A stretch of 64,000 nucleotides of DNA from VRUE01 sp963807425 (GCA_963807425.1 CAWEBZ010000015.1:1-64000), one strand, 5' to 3'; shown: positions 27,347 through 37,030, counted from the first letter of the stretch. Translations and numbers: made by a program. The notes: a model not told the origin generated them from the letters alone.

Positions 27347-27843
27347 TGGCTGAGACGCCGAGGTCCGAGGAGATTGGGCTGCACAACTTGAAGCCGAAGC
27401 CCGGCTCGCGCAGGCCGCGCAAGCGGCTGGGGCGTGGCGAGGGCTCGGGGCTGGGCAAGACCTCTGGGCGCGGGCACAAGGGCGCGGGATCGCGTTCTGG
27501 CTCCAGTCGCAAGGCCGGTTACGAGGGCGGTCAGAACCCGATTCACATGCGGATGCGAAAGCTTCGCGGGCCGAACAAGAAGACGTCGATGCCGTTTGAG
27601 AACTTCCGCACCTCCTCGCAGCCGGTGAACCTCGCCGACCTGGAGGAGCGCTTCGACGCCGACGCCGAGGTGACGCCTGAGACGCTGAAGGAGAAGGGAC
27701 TCGCCAAGCGCTCCGAACCGGTGAAGATCCTCGCTCGCGGCGAGATCTCGAAGAAGCTGACGGTTCGTGCGCATGGATTCAGCGCCGCCGCCAAGGAGAA
27801 GATAGAAGCGGCAGGCGGTTCCTGCCACACTCTGGAGCCCTAA
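27346..27843 (+). CDS. rplO: Ribosomal protein L15
   Basis: The 165-residue protein has the L15 Gly-rich N-terminal region (RPRKRLGRGEGSGLGKTSGRGHKG, shown in part by LGRGEGSGLGKTSGRGHKG) and the C-terminal KLTVRAHGFSAAAKEKIEAA. L15 is a late-assembly 50S protein. It has a slightly longer N-terminus than E. coli L15. It is coupled to rpmD and secY by stop-start overlaps. Confidence 0.97.
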   Translation: MAETPRSEEIGLHNLKPKPGSRRPRKRLGRGEGSGLGKTSGRGHKGAGSRSGSSRKAGYEGGQNPIHMRMRKLRGPNKKTSMPFENFRTSSQPVNLADLEERFDADAEVTPETLKEKGLAKRSEPVKILARGEISKKLTVRAHGFSAAAKEKIEAAGGSCHTLEP

Positions 27844-29114
27844 TGCTCCGGACTATTGCGAACGCTTTCAGCGTCGCCGACATTCGCAAGAAGCTCGCCT
27901 TCACCGCGGCGATGCTGCTGCTCTACCGGCTGGGCTCCTACATCCCGGCGCCGGGGGTCGACATCGAGGCCGTCAAGGAACTCGAGAGCAACTTCAGCGG
28001 CTCCGGCATCCTCGGCTTCCTCGACGTCTTCTCAGGCGGCAGCCTCTCCCGTCTCTCGCTCTTCGCGCTGGGGATCATGCCCTACATCACGGCCTCGATC
28101 ATCCTGCAGCTGCTGACCGTGGTCGTGCCCTCGCTGGAGAAGCTGCAGAAAGAAGGCGAAGTCGGCCAGCAGAAGATCACCCAGTACACGCGCTACCTCA
28201 CCGTCGGTCTGGCCTTCGGGCAGTCCTTCGGCTACGTCTTCCTCTTCCGCTCCTTCGGGCAGCAGTCGGGCAGCAACGAGATCGCCAACCTCGGCGGGGC
28301 CAAGGTGTTCTTGATCGTGATCGCCCTGACGGCGGGCTGCACCCTGCTGATGTGGCTGGGCGAGCTGATCACCCAGCGCGGGATCGGCAACGGGATCTCG
28401 CTGATGATCTTCGCCTCAATCGTCTCCGGCCTGCCGCAGGGACTGCAGGCTTGGTGGACGAACCCGGACCAGGTCTTCGTCGTGATGATGCCCTTTGTCG
28501 CCCTGGCCGTGATCGTCGCGATCGTCTTCGTCCAGGAGGGTCAGCGCCGGATCCCGGTCCAGTACGCGAAACGGGTGGTGGGGCGCAAAATGACCTCGGG
28601 CGGCTCCACCTACCTGCCGCTGCGGGTCAACATGGCCGGCGTCATCCCGGTCATCTTCGCTGCCTCGATCATGGCCTTCCCGCCGACGATCGGCCAGATG
28701 CTCAACACGCCGGCGGCGCTGGACTTCGCCGCCTTCTTCAGTCCCAACGGCTGGGCTTACGTGGCGGGCGAGGTCTTCTTCATCATCATCTTCACCTACT
28801 TCTACACCGCGGTTACCTTCAACCCGGTCGACCAGGCCGACAACCTGAAGAAATACGGCGGGTTCATTCCCGGCGTCCGGCCCGGTCGGCCGACCGCGGA
28901 GTACCTCGACCGCATCCTCTCGCGGCTGACCTTCCCCGGCGCCCTCTATCTGGGCGCGGTGGCGGCGCTGCCGACGATCTTGATCAGCCAGACCTCCGCG
29001 AACTTCTTCTTCGGCGGGACCTCGATCCTGATCGTGATCGGCGTCGCGCTCGACACCGTGAAGCAGCTCGAGGCGCAGCTGATGATGCGGAACTACGAGG
29101 GCTTCCTCAAATAG
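27843..29114 (+). CDS. secY: Preprotein translocase subunit SecY
   Basis: The 423-residue membrane protein has ten hydrophobic segments and the SecY hallmarks: plug-region IEAVKELESNFSGSGILGFL, GIMPYITASIILQLL in TM2, the cytoplasmic loop RRIPVQYAKR, and PGRPTAEYLDRILSRLT before TM9. It forms the protein-conducting channel with SecE and SecG, which are elsewhere. It would export the signal-peptide proteins in this window. It follows rplO as TAATG. Confidence 0.99.
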   Translation: MLRTIANAFSVADIRKKLAFTAAMLLLYRLGSYIPAPGVDIEAVKELESNFSGSGILGFLDVFSGGSLSRLSLFALGIMPYITASIILQLLTVVVPSLEKLQKEGEVGQQKITQYTRYLTVGLAFGQSFGYVFLFRSFGQQSGSNEIANLGGAKVFLIVIALTAGCTLLMWLGELITQRGIGNGISLMIFASIVSGLPQGLQAWWTNPDQVFVVMMPFVALAVIVAIVFVQEGQRRIPVQYAKRVVGRKMTSGGSTYLPLRVNMAGVIPVIFAASIMAFPPTIGQMLNTPAALDFAAFFSPNGWAYVAGEVFFIIIFTYFYTAVTFNPVDQADNLKKYGGFIPGVRPGRPTAEYLDRILSRLTFPGALYLGAVAALPTILISQTSANFFFGGTSILIVIGVALDTVKQLEAQLMMRNYEGFLK

Positions 29115-29124
29115 GCAGGGGCCG

Positions 29125-29805
29125 ATGTCCGAGCTGAATCTCGTGCTCCTCGGTCCGCCCGGGTCGGGAAAGGGCACCCAAGGCGAGCGGCTGCAGGAGG
29201 ACCTGCGCCTGCCCTACTACGCGACTGGGGACATCCTGCGGGCGGCGGTTCGCGACGAAACCGAGCTGGGCCGCATGGCGAAGGAGTACATGGACCGCGG
29301 CGACTTGGTTCCCGACGAGGTGATCGTCGGGGCGATCGGTGAGCGGATCGACTCGCCTGAGGCTGCCGACGGGTTCATCCTCGACGGTTTTCCTCGCACC
29401 GCGCCCCAGGCCGAGGCGCTGGAGCAGAAACTAGAGGAGCTGGGGCGGGCGCTGACCGCGGTCCTGCTGATCGACGCCGGCGATGACGAGGTCATCCGCA
29501 GGCTGGGCGGCAGGCGCACCTGTGCCGAGCACGGTCACGTCTTCCACGTTGACTTCAACCCGCCCAAGGACGACGGGGTTTGCGATGTCGACGGCAGCGA
29601 GCTGGTCGTCCGCGACGACGACAAGCCCGACGTGATCCGCCACCGGCTCGAGCAGTACCACGCCAAGACTGCGCCCCTGATCGAGCACTACGACCATCAG
29701 AGCCTGCTGCGGAGGGTGGAGGGGAGCGCCGCCCCGGACGAGGTCGCCGACGAGATCAGCCGCACCCTGGCAACGCTGCGCCTTGAAGCCGACGAGGCGA
29801 TCTAG
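29125..29805 (+). CDS. adk: Adenylate kinase
   Basis: The 226-residue enzyme converts ATP and AMP to two ADP. It has the P-loop GPPGSGKGTQ (residues 9-18), the AMP-binding DGFPRTAPQAEAL segment and a long LID. The LID carries CAEH and CDVD pairs, the spacing of a structural zinc site of the Cys-Cys/His...Cys-Asp kind known in Gram-positive enzymes. Its place between secY and map is conserved in actinobacteria. Confidence 0.98.
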   Translation: MSELNLVLLGPPGSGKGTQGERLQEDLRLPYYATGDILRAAVRDETELGRMAKEYMDRGDLVPDEVIVGAIGERIDSPEAADGFILDGFPRTAPQAEALEQKLEELGRALTAVLLIDAGDDEVIRRLGGRRTCAEHGHVFHVDFNPPKDDGVCDVDGSELVVRDDDKPDVIRHRLEQYHAKTAPLIEHYDHQSLLRRVEGSAAPDEVADEISRTLATLRLEADEAI

Positions 29806-29823
29806 GCGGCAGAGGCCACTAGC

Positions 29824-30591
29824 GTGTACCGCATGATCATCAAGAAGACCCCCGAGCAGATCGAGAAGATGGCGGTTGCGGGAGAGATCCTCGTCAGCTG
29901 TCTGCGGATGCTCGCCGCCAAGGCACGCCCTGGGGTCACCACCAAAGAGCTCGATCTCGCCGCGGAGAAACTGATCCGTTCGAACGGGGCCGAGCCCGCT
30001 TTCAAGGGCTACAGGGGCTTCCCCGCCTCGATCTGCGCGTCGCCGAACTCGATGGTCGTGCACGGAATCCCTGGCCACTACGAATGCAAGCGCGGCGACG
30101 TGCTCTCCGTCGACGTCGGCGTGGTCAAGGACGGTTGGGTTGCCGACGCTGCGGTGACCGTACCGATCGGCCCGATCGACCCAGAGGCGAAGAAGCTGCT
30201 CGACGTGACCAAGGCGGCTCTGTTCGCAGGCGTGGAGCAGATGCAACCCGGCAATCGCCTCGGTGACGTCTCGGCCGCGATCCAGCGCACCGTGGAGATC
30301 GAGGGCCTCTCGATCATTCGCACCCTGGTCGGCCACGGGATCGGTCGCGACATGCACGAGGACCCGCAGGTCCCCAACTTCGGCACGGCGGGCAAGGGGC
30401 CGCTGCTGGAGGAGGGAACGGTGCTGGCGATCGAGCCGATGGTCAACGCCGGCGGGGCGCTGGTGCGGATGGGAGACGACGGCTGGGCCGTCTACTCGCA
30501 GGACGGGTCCCTGGCGGCTCACTTCGAGTTCACCGTCGCCGTCACCGCCGAGGGTCCTCGCATCCTTACGCCCTGGCACGAGGACGAGTAG
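29824..30591 (+). CDS. map: Type I methionine aminopeptidase
   Basis: The 255-residue metalloprotease removes the N-terminal Met from nascent proteins. The metal ligands are visible: two Asp (DVGVVKDGWVADAA), His (VGHGIGRDMHED), Glu (LAIEPMV) and Glu (HFEFTVAV). The GTG at 29824 follows a GAGG sequence by eight bases; ATG 29833 is an alternative. In most genomes infA and rpmJ come next; here a decayed acylase gene intervenes. Confidence 0.97.
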   Translation: MYRMIIKKTPEQIEKMAVAGEILVSCLRMLAAKARPGVTTKELDLAAEKLIRSNGAEPAFKGYRGFPASICASPNSMVVHGIPGHYECKRGDVLSVDVGVVKDGWVADAAVTVPIGPIDPEAKKLLDVTKAALFAGVEQMQPGNRLGDVSAAIQRTVEIEGLSIIRTLVGHGIGRDMHEDPQVPNFGTAGKGPLLEEGTVLAIEPMVNAGGALVRMGDDGWAVYSQDGSLAAHFEFTVAVTAEGPRILTPWHEDE

Positions 30592-30607
30592 CCGCTACGC
30601 TGGTTTC

Positions 30608-33275
30608 ACGCGTCGTGTACTGACACTCTGGTTGTCGATCGCGGCCTTCGCCGCACCTGTCGCCGAGGCGGCACCGCAGCCCTATGGCACCAACGACGCG
30701 GGCGGCTTTCGCAACATCCTGCCGCCGGGCGAGAACGGGCTCGCCACCTTTCCCCAGGTCTTCGCCTTTCGCTCTTCCGGCGCTTTGCCTCCCCACTTCG
30801 CCGACCAGCAGTCGCTTTACGAAAACCTCGTCTACGGGTCGCCGACGCTGACCGACGCCCAGGTTCCGGCTTTCTTCAAGGACGCCACCTTCGGCGTCCA
30901 ACCTGGCGACGTCGCCTCGACAGATCCAGCCCCGCTCCGACGTGACGATCGTTCGCGACGCCGCTTACGGCATCCCCCACATCTACGGCGACACCCGCCC
31001 CGGCACGATGTTCGGTGCCGGCTACGCGGGCGCGGCCGATCGCCTCTTCCTGATGGACGTCCTGCGTCACACCGGCCGCGCTGAACTCGCCTCCTTCCTC
31101 GGCGGCTCCAACGCCGAGACCGATGCCACGCAGTGGGGCTTTGCCCCGTACACGGAAGCCGACCTGCAGAAGCAGCTCGATCGGGCGCCGGGGATCTATG
31201 GACGGGCCGGGCAGCAGGCGATCGAAGACCTGCAGAGCTACATCGACGGCATCAACGCCTATGTCGCTGCGGCCAGCGTCAATCCGGCGCTGAAACCGGC
31301 GGAATACGCGCTCCTGGGCAAGCCGATGGAACCGTGGAAGCCGACCGACGTCGTCGCGATCGCCTCGCTGGTCGGCGGCATCTTCGGACGCGGCGGCGGC
31401 AACGAGCTCGGTTCGGCGCAGACGATGCAGGCCTTCGAAGCCCGCTTCGGGCGCAAAGCCGGCCGCCGGGCATGGCTCGACTTCCGTTCGAAGAACGACC
31501 CCGAAGCTCCGACCACGATCTCTCAGCGCTTCCCCTACGAGACCCGCAGCGCCTTCGCCCAGCGCGGCCTGGCCCTGCCCGATCCCGGCAGCGTGCGGGA
31601 CACCAAGATCGCCAGCATCTCGGCCGCACCGGGGCCGAGCGGCGGGGCCTTCTCCGGCATCGGCGCGGAGCTGCGGCGCGGTCTGCTCGAAGGAGCTCAC
31701 GCCTCCAACTGGGAGCTGGTCTCGGCAAAGCACTCGGCGACAGGCCACCCGATCGCCGTGATGGGCCCGCAGGTCGGCTACTACGTTCCGCAGATCCTGA
31801 TGGAGCAGGACCTGCATGGCCCCGGGATCGACGCCCGCGGCGCCTCGTTCGCCGGCGTCAGCCTTTACGTCCAGCTCGGCCACGGGCGCGACTACGCCTG
31901 GAGCGCCACCACCGCGACCTCGGACAACGTCGACACGTTTGCCGAGGTGCTCTGCCGCGACAAGTTCCACTACATCCACCGCGGCAAGTGCAAGCCGATG
32001 GAAAAGCTGGTCAAGGCCGAGAGCTGGACGCCCAACGCGATCGACCCAACCGAGTCGGGGTCGCAGACGCTCACCGCTTACCGCACCGTGCACGGGATCG
32101 TCTTCTCTCGCGGCAAGGTCGACGGGCGCAGGGTCGCCTTCGTCCGCCAGCGCAGCACCTACTTCCACGACGTGGATTCGGTGGTCGGCTTCGGCCAGCT
32201 CAACGAACCCGGCTTCGTGACCGGGGCCGCCCAGTTCAAGAAAGCGGTCTCCAACATCAACTTCCTCTTCAACTGGGCATACGTCGACTCCGAGCAGATT
32301 GCCTACGCGCTCTCCGGGGCGATGCCCCAGCGCGCCCGCGGCACCTCGCCCGACTTCCCCATCCTCGGCACCGGGCAGTTCGATTGGAAGGGGTTCAAAC
32401 CAGCGGGCCAGACTGCCGACTACCTGCCCTTCGCCAAGCATCCCCAGGCAATCGACCCGCCCTTCCTGGTCTCCTGGAACAACAAGCAGGCTCCCGGCTG
32501 GGCCGCGGCCGACGACCAGTACGCCTACGGGGCCCTGCAGCGGGCGCAGATGATCTCCGACAAGGTGCGAGCGGGCACGCGTGGCAAACGCAGGATGACC
32601 ATCGCCCAGCTGATCCAGGCGATGGAGGAACCGGCGACGCAGGATCTGCGCGGCTACCGGCTCCTGCCGACCATCTTCGAGGCAGTCGGCAAGCCGAAGC
32701 AGCCCTCGCTGCGCAAAGCGCTCGGCACTCTGCGCGCCTGGAGCAAAGCTGGCGCCCACCGGCGAGACCTCAATCGCGATGGGATCTACGATGAAAACGC
32801 TGCGGTCGAACTGATGGACGCCTGGTGGCCGAAGCTGGTTGCCGCCGAGTTCATGCCGGCGCTGGGGGCGAAGGCGTTCGAAAAGCTCGAAGGGATGATC
32901 TCGATCGGTGACCACACCGGCGACTCGCCGGACGCGCCGGACTTCTTCGACGGCTGGTGGGGCTACGCCTCCAAGGACCTCCGCGCCCTCTTCGGTCCCC
33001 AGCCGAAGAACCCCTACAGCCGTATCTACTGCGGCAAGGGCTCGAAGCCACGTTGCCGTCTAGCGCTTCAGCGCAGCCTCGCCGAAGCGCTGAAGGTGAC
33101 GCCGGCCGAGCTGTATGGAGGCGGTAACGGCAAATGCGCGGCGGACCCGCAGCCGGCCTGCTTTGACCAGAACCGGCCCCAGGTCACCTCCGGCATCACC
33201 ATCGGCCCCTTCCCGTTCCAGAACCGGCCGACGTTCCAGCAGGTGGTGGCGCTCACCCAGCGCCTCGGCCGCTGA
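30608..33275 (+). pseudogene. Penicillin acylase family protein, start-codon loss and frameshift
   Basis: Two reading frames together match one secreted Ntn-hydrolase of the penicillin/acyl-homoserine-lactone acylase family. The first (30608-30922) encodes a signal peptide (RRVLTLWLSIAAFAAPVAEA) and the start of the alpha chain; the second (from about 30921, first ATG 30942) encodes the rest. A one-base insertion near 30917-30924 separates them. The expected start codon is ACG at 30608, six bases after a TACGCT -10 box, so the ATG seems lost as well. The autocatalytic nucleophile remains: Ser of HASNWEL, residue 255 counted from ATG 30942. Residual activity from the second frame would lack secretion. 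A sequencing error could explain the indel. Confidence 0.75.
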
Positions 33276-33281
33276 CAGAAT
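33276..33281 (+). promoter_or_regulatory. -10 box for leaderless O-methyltransferase transcript
   Basis: CAGAAT lies seven bases before ATG 33289 with no ribosome binding site between them; it begins one base after the acylase stop codon. Confidence 0.45.
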
Positions 33282-33288
33282 CGGCCCC

Positions 33289-33957
33289 ATGTCGGAGCAA
33301 GCCTGGACCGCGGTCGACGAGTACGTCAGCGGGCTGCTGGCGCCGCACGACGAGGCGCTGCAGGGTGCGCTGGACGCCGCCGAGGCGGCGGGGCTGCCGG
33401 CGATTCAGGTCTCGCCTCCCCAGGGCAGGTTGCTGCAGATGCTGGCGCAGGTGCGGGGCGCGGAGACGATCCTGGAGGTCGGCACCCTGGCCGCGTACAG
33501 CACGATCTGGCTGGCCCGGGGTCTGCAGAGGGGTGGACGGCTGATCACCCTGGAGGCCAATTCCGCCTATGCCGAGATTGCCGCCAAGAATATCGCCAAT
33601 GCCGGGCTTGACAGCCTGGTCGAGCTTCGAGTCGGGCCGGCGCTGGAGACGCTCGCGCAGCTCGCGGATGAGGGTGCAGGCCCGTTCGATCTGACCTTCA
33701 TCGATGCCGACAAGGTTCATACACCCGACTACTTCGCCTGGGCGCTGGAACACTCCCGTCCCGGCAGCCTGATCGTCGCCGACAACGTGGTCTGGGGCGG
33801 CGCTCTTGCCGACGCCTCCAGCGAGGATCCCGTCATTCGGGCTCAGCGCCGCTTTCATGAGACGATCGCTGCCGAGCCCCGGGTCACCGCCACCACGATT
33901 CAGACGGTCGGCGGCAAGGGCCACGACGGCTTCACGATCGCGCTGGTCACGGCCTAG
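33289..33957 (+). CDS. Class I SAM-dependent O-methyltransferase
   Basis: The 222-residue protein matches the small catechol/caffeoyl-CoA O-methyltransferase-like family (methyltransferase family 3). It has the SAM-binding motif LEVGTLAAYSTIWLA, the acidic strand LITLEANS, and the metal-site region FIDADKVHTPDYF with DNVVWGG. Enzymes of this family methylate hydroxyls with a divalent metal; the substrate is unknown. It sits 13 bases after the acylase gene within the interrupted alpha operon. Confidence 0.92.
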   Translation: MSEQAWTAVDEYVSGLLAPHDEALQGALDAAEAAGLPAIQVSPPQGRLLQMLAQVRGAETILEVGTLAAYSTIWLARGLQRGGRLITLEANSAYAEIAAKNIANAGLDSLVELRVGPALETLAQLADEGAGPFDLTFIDADKVHTPDYFAWALEHSRPGSLIVADNVVWGGALADASSEDPVIRAQRRFHETIAAEPRVTATTIQTVGGKGHDGFTIALVTA

Positions 33958-34083
33958 CGGCGAGCCTCGCTCGGCACCCGTCCCCTGCTATCTTTCCCGG
34001 TCGGCCCAGTGGGCCAGTGTTTGTGCCTGCCGCCTAACTCCTGAGGCGTGCAGGAGTCCTGTATTCGATACGAGACCGGAGCA
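33958..34083 (+). promoter_or_regulatory. Leader of rpmJ-rplQ operon
   Basis: This 126-base gap lies where infA would be expected. It contains a small hairpin (GGCCC AGT GGGCC near 34003-34015) and a TATCTT sequence near 33991 that resembles the TATATT in the tuf leader, so it may hold the promoter for rpmJ onward. There is no infA-like reading frame in it. Confidence 0.3.
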
Positions 34084-34197
34084 ATGAAGGTCCGAGCTTC
34101 CGTAAAGCCGATGTGCGAAAAGTGCAAGATCATCCGCCGCCATGGTGCGGTCTTGGTGATCTGCCAGAACCCGCGCCACAAGCAGCGGCAGGGCTAG
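34084..34197 (+). CDS. rpmJ: Ribosomal protein L36
   Basis: A 37-codon frame encodes MKVRASVKPMCEKCKIIRR and ICQNPRHKQRQG. The zinc ligands of the C+ form are present (C11, C14, C27, H32). Start is supported by GGAG seven bases upstream. Its place just before rpsM is conserved in many bacteria. Confidence 0.97.
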   Translation: MKVRASVKPMCEKCKIIRRHGAVLVICQNPRHKQRQG

Positions 34198-34210
34198 GGG
34201 TATCTAGGCA

Positions 34211-34594
34211 ATGGCACGAATCGCAGGCGTCAACATTCCCGTCGGCAAGCGGACCGAAATCGGGCTCACCTACATCTTCGGCATCGGGCGCTCGACCGCT
34301 CAGGAGATCCTCAAAGAGGCCAAGGTCGACCCGAACACTCTGGTCAAGGATCTGACCGAGGACGAGGTGATGCGCCTACGCGAGGCCGTCGAGCAGCGCG
34401 AGGTCGAGGGAGACCTGCGGCGGGAGCGCTCTCAGAACGTCAAAAGGCTGATGGAGATAGGCGCCTACCGAGGCTTGCGCCACCGACGGGGCCTTCCCGT
34501 CCGGGGTCAGCGGACGAAGACCAATGCACGCGGCCGCAAGGGCCCGCGCCGGATGAGCGTCGCCGGCAAGCGCAAGGCACCGACGGCGAGGTAG
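34211..34594 (+). CDS. rpsM: Ribosomal protein S13
   Basis: The 127-residue protein (ARIAGVNIPVGKRTEIGLTY, then RGLRHRRGLPVRGQRTKTNARGRKG) is S13, which contacts P-site tRNA and forms head bridges to 50S. Length and tail are typical. Confidence 0.98.
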   Translation: MARIAGVNIPVGKRTEIGLTYIFGIGRSTAQEILKEAKVDPNTLVKDLTEDEVMRLREAVEQREVEGDLRRERSQNVKRLMEIGAYRGLRHRRGLPVRGQRTKTNARGRKGPRRMSVAGKRKAPTAR

Positions 34595-34603
34595 GCGAGC
34601 ACC

Positions 34604-35005
34604 GTGGCCGCAGCAAAAAAACCCGCCAAGGGACGCGCCCGGCGCCGTGTCAAGAAGAACGTCACCTATGGGCAGGCGCACATCAAGACTTCTTTCAACA
34701 ACACCATCGTCACGCTCACCGACACGGAGGGCAACGTGATCGCCTGGGAGTCGGCCGGCTCCGCCGGTTTCAAAGGCTCGCGCAAGTCGACCCCGTTCGC
34801 CGCTCAGGTGACCGCCGACTCCGCCGCCAAGAAGGGCATGGAGCACGGCCTCGAGAAGGTCGAGGTGTTCGCCAAGGGCGCCGGCTCGGGTCGCGAGACC
34901 GCGATTCGCTCCCTGCAAGCCGCCGGCCTCGACGTAACCACCGTCAAGGACGTCTCGCCGCAGGCGCATAACGGTTGCCGCCCGAAGAAGCGGCGGAGGG
35001 TCTGA
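34604..35005 (+). CDS. rpsK: Ribosomal protein S11
   Basis: The 133-residue protein starts at GTG and has the S11 signature HIKTSFNNTIVTLTDTEGN, FKGSRKSTPFAAQ and the C-terminal SPQAHNGCRPKKRRRV. S11 lies on the platform near the Shine-Dalgarno helix. The stop overlaps the rpsD ATG. Confidence 0.98.
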   Translation: MAAAKKPAKGRARRRVKKNVTYGQAHIKTSFNNTIVTLTDTEGNVIAWESAGSAGFKGSRKSTPFAAQVTADSAAKKGMEHGLEKVEVFAKGAGSGRETAIRSLQAAGLDVTTVKDVSPQAHNGCRPKKRRRV

Positions 35006-35625
35006 TGGCCCGCGATACGTCTCCGCAGTGCAAGCAGTGCCGCCGCGAGGGGCAGAAGCTCTTCCTCAAGGGGGAGCGGTGCTTCACCGACAAGTGCGGG
35101 GTCGAGCGCCGCTCTTACCCGCCGGGCGACCACGGTCGCGGTCGCATGCGCCAGTCCGAGTACCGCGTGCAGCTGCGCGAGAAGCAGAAGACGCGCCGCT
35201 ACTACCAGGTGCTCGAGAAACAGTTCCGCGCCTACTACGACAAGGCTTCCCGGCAGGAGGGCGTCACCGGCGAGAACTTGCTGCGGCTACTGGAGTCGCG
35301 CTTCGACAACGTCCTGGTCCGCCTCGGCTTTGCCGCCTCGCGGCGCCAGGCACGCCAGCTGATCCGCCACGGCCACTGGATGGTGAACGGTCGTCGCGTC
35401 AACATCCCCTCCTACCAAGTCCGTCCCGAGGACGTGATCTCGATCAAGTCGGGCTCGGCGGCAGCCGACACGATTCGCAAGGCGACGGAGCTTGTCTCAA
35501 CCGTGCCGGCCTGGCTCCAGGCCGACCACGATTCGCTTACCGCCAAGGTCCTGCGCTACCCAGAGCGCGCTGAGATCTCGGCACCGGTGCAGGAGCAGCT
35601 GATCGTCGAGCTGTACTCCAAGTAA
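35005..35625 (+). CDS. rpsD: Ribosomal protein S4, zinc-binding type
   Basis: The 206-residue S4 has four N-terminal Cys (CKQCRREGQKLFLKGERC, then DKC; residues 9-31) that form the zinc site of the C+ form. It also has the S4 RNA-binding domain (NVLVRLGFAASRRQARQLIR, HWMVNGRRVNIPSYQV). S4 starts 30S assembly. An in-frame upstream ATG at 34975 lies inside rpsK and is not needed. Confidence 0.98.
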   Translation: MARDTSPQCKQCRREGQKLFLKGERCFTDKCGVERRSYPPGDHGRGRMRQSEYRVQLREKQKTRRYYQVLEKQFRAYYDKASRQEGVTGENLLRLLESRFDNVLVRLGFAASRRQARQLIRHGHWMVNGRRVNIPSYQVRPEDVISIKSGSAAADTIRKATELVSTVPAWLQADHDSLTAKVLRYPERAEISAPVQEQLIVELYSK

Positions 35626-35665
35626 CCGGAATCCCTGTTTCTGAACACGCATACGCAAGGAACTC

Positions 35666-36646
35666 ATGACCACTGACTTCCAGGTCCCTCGCATTACCTC
35701 AGAGAAGGTGGACGATCGCCGTGGCACCTTCACTGTCGAGCCCCTTGACAAGGGCTTTGGCTACACTTTCGGCAACAGCCTCCGCCGCGTCCTGCTCTCT
35801 TCGCTCGGCGGTGCCGCGATCACCAGCGTCCGCATCGAGGGCGTCGCGCACGAGTTCTCGACCGTGCCGGGCGTCAAGGAGGACGTCACCGACATCGTCC
35901 TCAACTTGAAGGACCTCGTCGTCCGCATGCACACCGACGCCGATGAGGTCGAGGCGCCTCTGGTGGCCACCGGACCGGGCGAGGTCAAGGCGAAGGACAT
36001 CGATCTTCCCTCCGGCGTCGAGATCCTCAACCCGGACGCCCCGATCGCGACCCTCGAGAAGAAAACCAAGCTTGAGGTCTACCTGACGATCGGCCGCGGC
36101 CGCGGTTACTCGCCCGCCGAGGAGAACAAGTCCGACGAGCAGCCGATCGGCGTGATCCCGATCGACTCGATCTTCTCGCCGATTCGCCGCGCCTCCTACG
36201 CTGTGGCGACGGCCCGCGTCGGGCAGCGGACCGATTTCGACAAACTGACTCTCGACCTCGAAACGGACGGCTCGATCGAGCCGGGTGCCGCTCTGCGCGA
36301 GGCCTCCGAGATCCTGATCAAGAGCCTGGCGATCTTCACCGACGCCGACAGGGTCGAGGAGCTGACCGCTCGCGAACCTGTCGCCACCCATGCTCCCGAC
36401 GTGCTTCCCGGCCCCGCCGGCGATGGCATCGCCAGCAGCAACGGGCTCGACGAGATCTTGATCGAGGAGCTCGAGTTGGGAGTTCGCTCCTACAATTGCC
36501 TTAAGCGCGCGGGAGTGCAAACCGTCGGCGACCTGGTGCGGAAGACGCGCTCGGAGCTCAACGCGATTCCGAACTTCGGTCAGAAGTCGATCGAGGAAGT
36601 AATCGAGACGCTGCAATCCCGCGGCCTCGACCTTCATCAGGACTGA
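35666..36646 (+). CDS. rpoA: RNA polymerase alpha subunit
   Basis: The 326-residue subunit has the dimerising N-terminal domain (about 10-230, including GFGYTFGNSLRRVLLSSLGG) and a flexible linker. The C-terminal DNA- and activator-binding domain runs from about 265 (LELGVRSYNCLKRAGVQTVGDLV, shown in part as ELGVRSYNCLKRAG). Both are full length. An AAGGA ribosome binding site precedes the ATG. Confidence 0.99.
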   Translation: MTTDFQVPRITSEKVDDRRGTFTVEPLDKGFGYTFGNSLRRVLLSSLGGAAITSVRIEGVAHEFSTVPGVKEDVTDIVLNLKDLVVRMHTDADEVEAPLVATGPGEVKAKDIDLPSGVEILNPDAPIATLEKKTKLEVYLTIGRGRGYSPAEENKSDEQPIGVIPIDSIFSPIRRASYAVATARVGQRTDFDKLTLDLETDGSIEPGAALREASEILIKSLAIFTDADRVEELTAREPVATHAPDVLPGPAGDGIASSNGLDEILIEELELGVRSYNCLKRAGVQTVGDLVRKTRSELNAIPNFGQKSIEEVIETLQSRGLDLHQD

Positions 36647-36673
36647 GAAGCAGCAGAGAGACGGAGAAGAGCG

Positions 36674-37027
36674 ATGCGTCACCGCAAGAAGCGAAACAAG
36701 CTGAGCCGCGACGCGGCGCATCGCGAGGCACTGCTCTCGAACCTCTCCAAGCAGCTGATCGAGCACGAACGGATCAAGACCAGCCAGGCGAAGGCGAAGG
36801 CGGTCAAGCCGGAGGTCGAGCAGCTGATCACGCTTGCCAAGAAGGGCGGCCTGCACGCACGGCGGCAGGCGCTTGCCACGCTGCACAACGACAAGTTCAT
36901 CGTGCACAAGCTGTTTGAGGAGGTCGCGCCGCGATACGTGGAGCGGCCCGGTGGCTACACCAGGATCGTCAAGTTGGGCCCGAGGAAGTCGGACTCGACT
37001 GAGATGGTCTATCTCGAGTTGGTCTAG
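36674..37027 (+). CDS. rplQ: Ribosomal protein L17
   Basis: The 117-residue protein opens MRHRKKRNKLSRDAAHREAL and ends IVKLGPRKSDSTEMVYLELV, as L17 does. It lacks the long acidic tail found in some actinobacterial L17 proteins. It closes the ribosomal operon, and hairpin element C starts four bases after its stop. Confidence 0.98.
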   Translation: MRHRKKRNKLSRDAAHREALLSNLSKQLIEHERIKTSQAKAKAVKPEVEQLITLAKKGGLHARRQALATLHNDKFIVHKLFEEVAPRYVERPGGYTRIVKLGPRKSDSTEMVYLELV

Positions 37028-37030
37028 GGA

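Noticed and set aside
30876..32915. Long minus-strand open frame opposite the acylase gene
   Set aside because: The plus-strand protein has clear family motifs; the opposite frame has none and is a GC-codon shadow.
35888..36907. Minus-strand frames opposite rpoA and rplQ
   Set aside because: These are shadows of certain genes and lack motifs or start signals.
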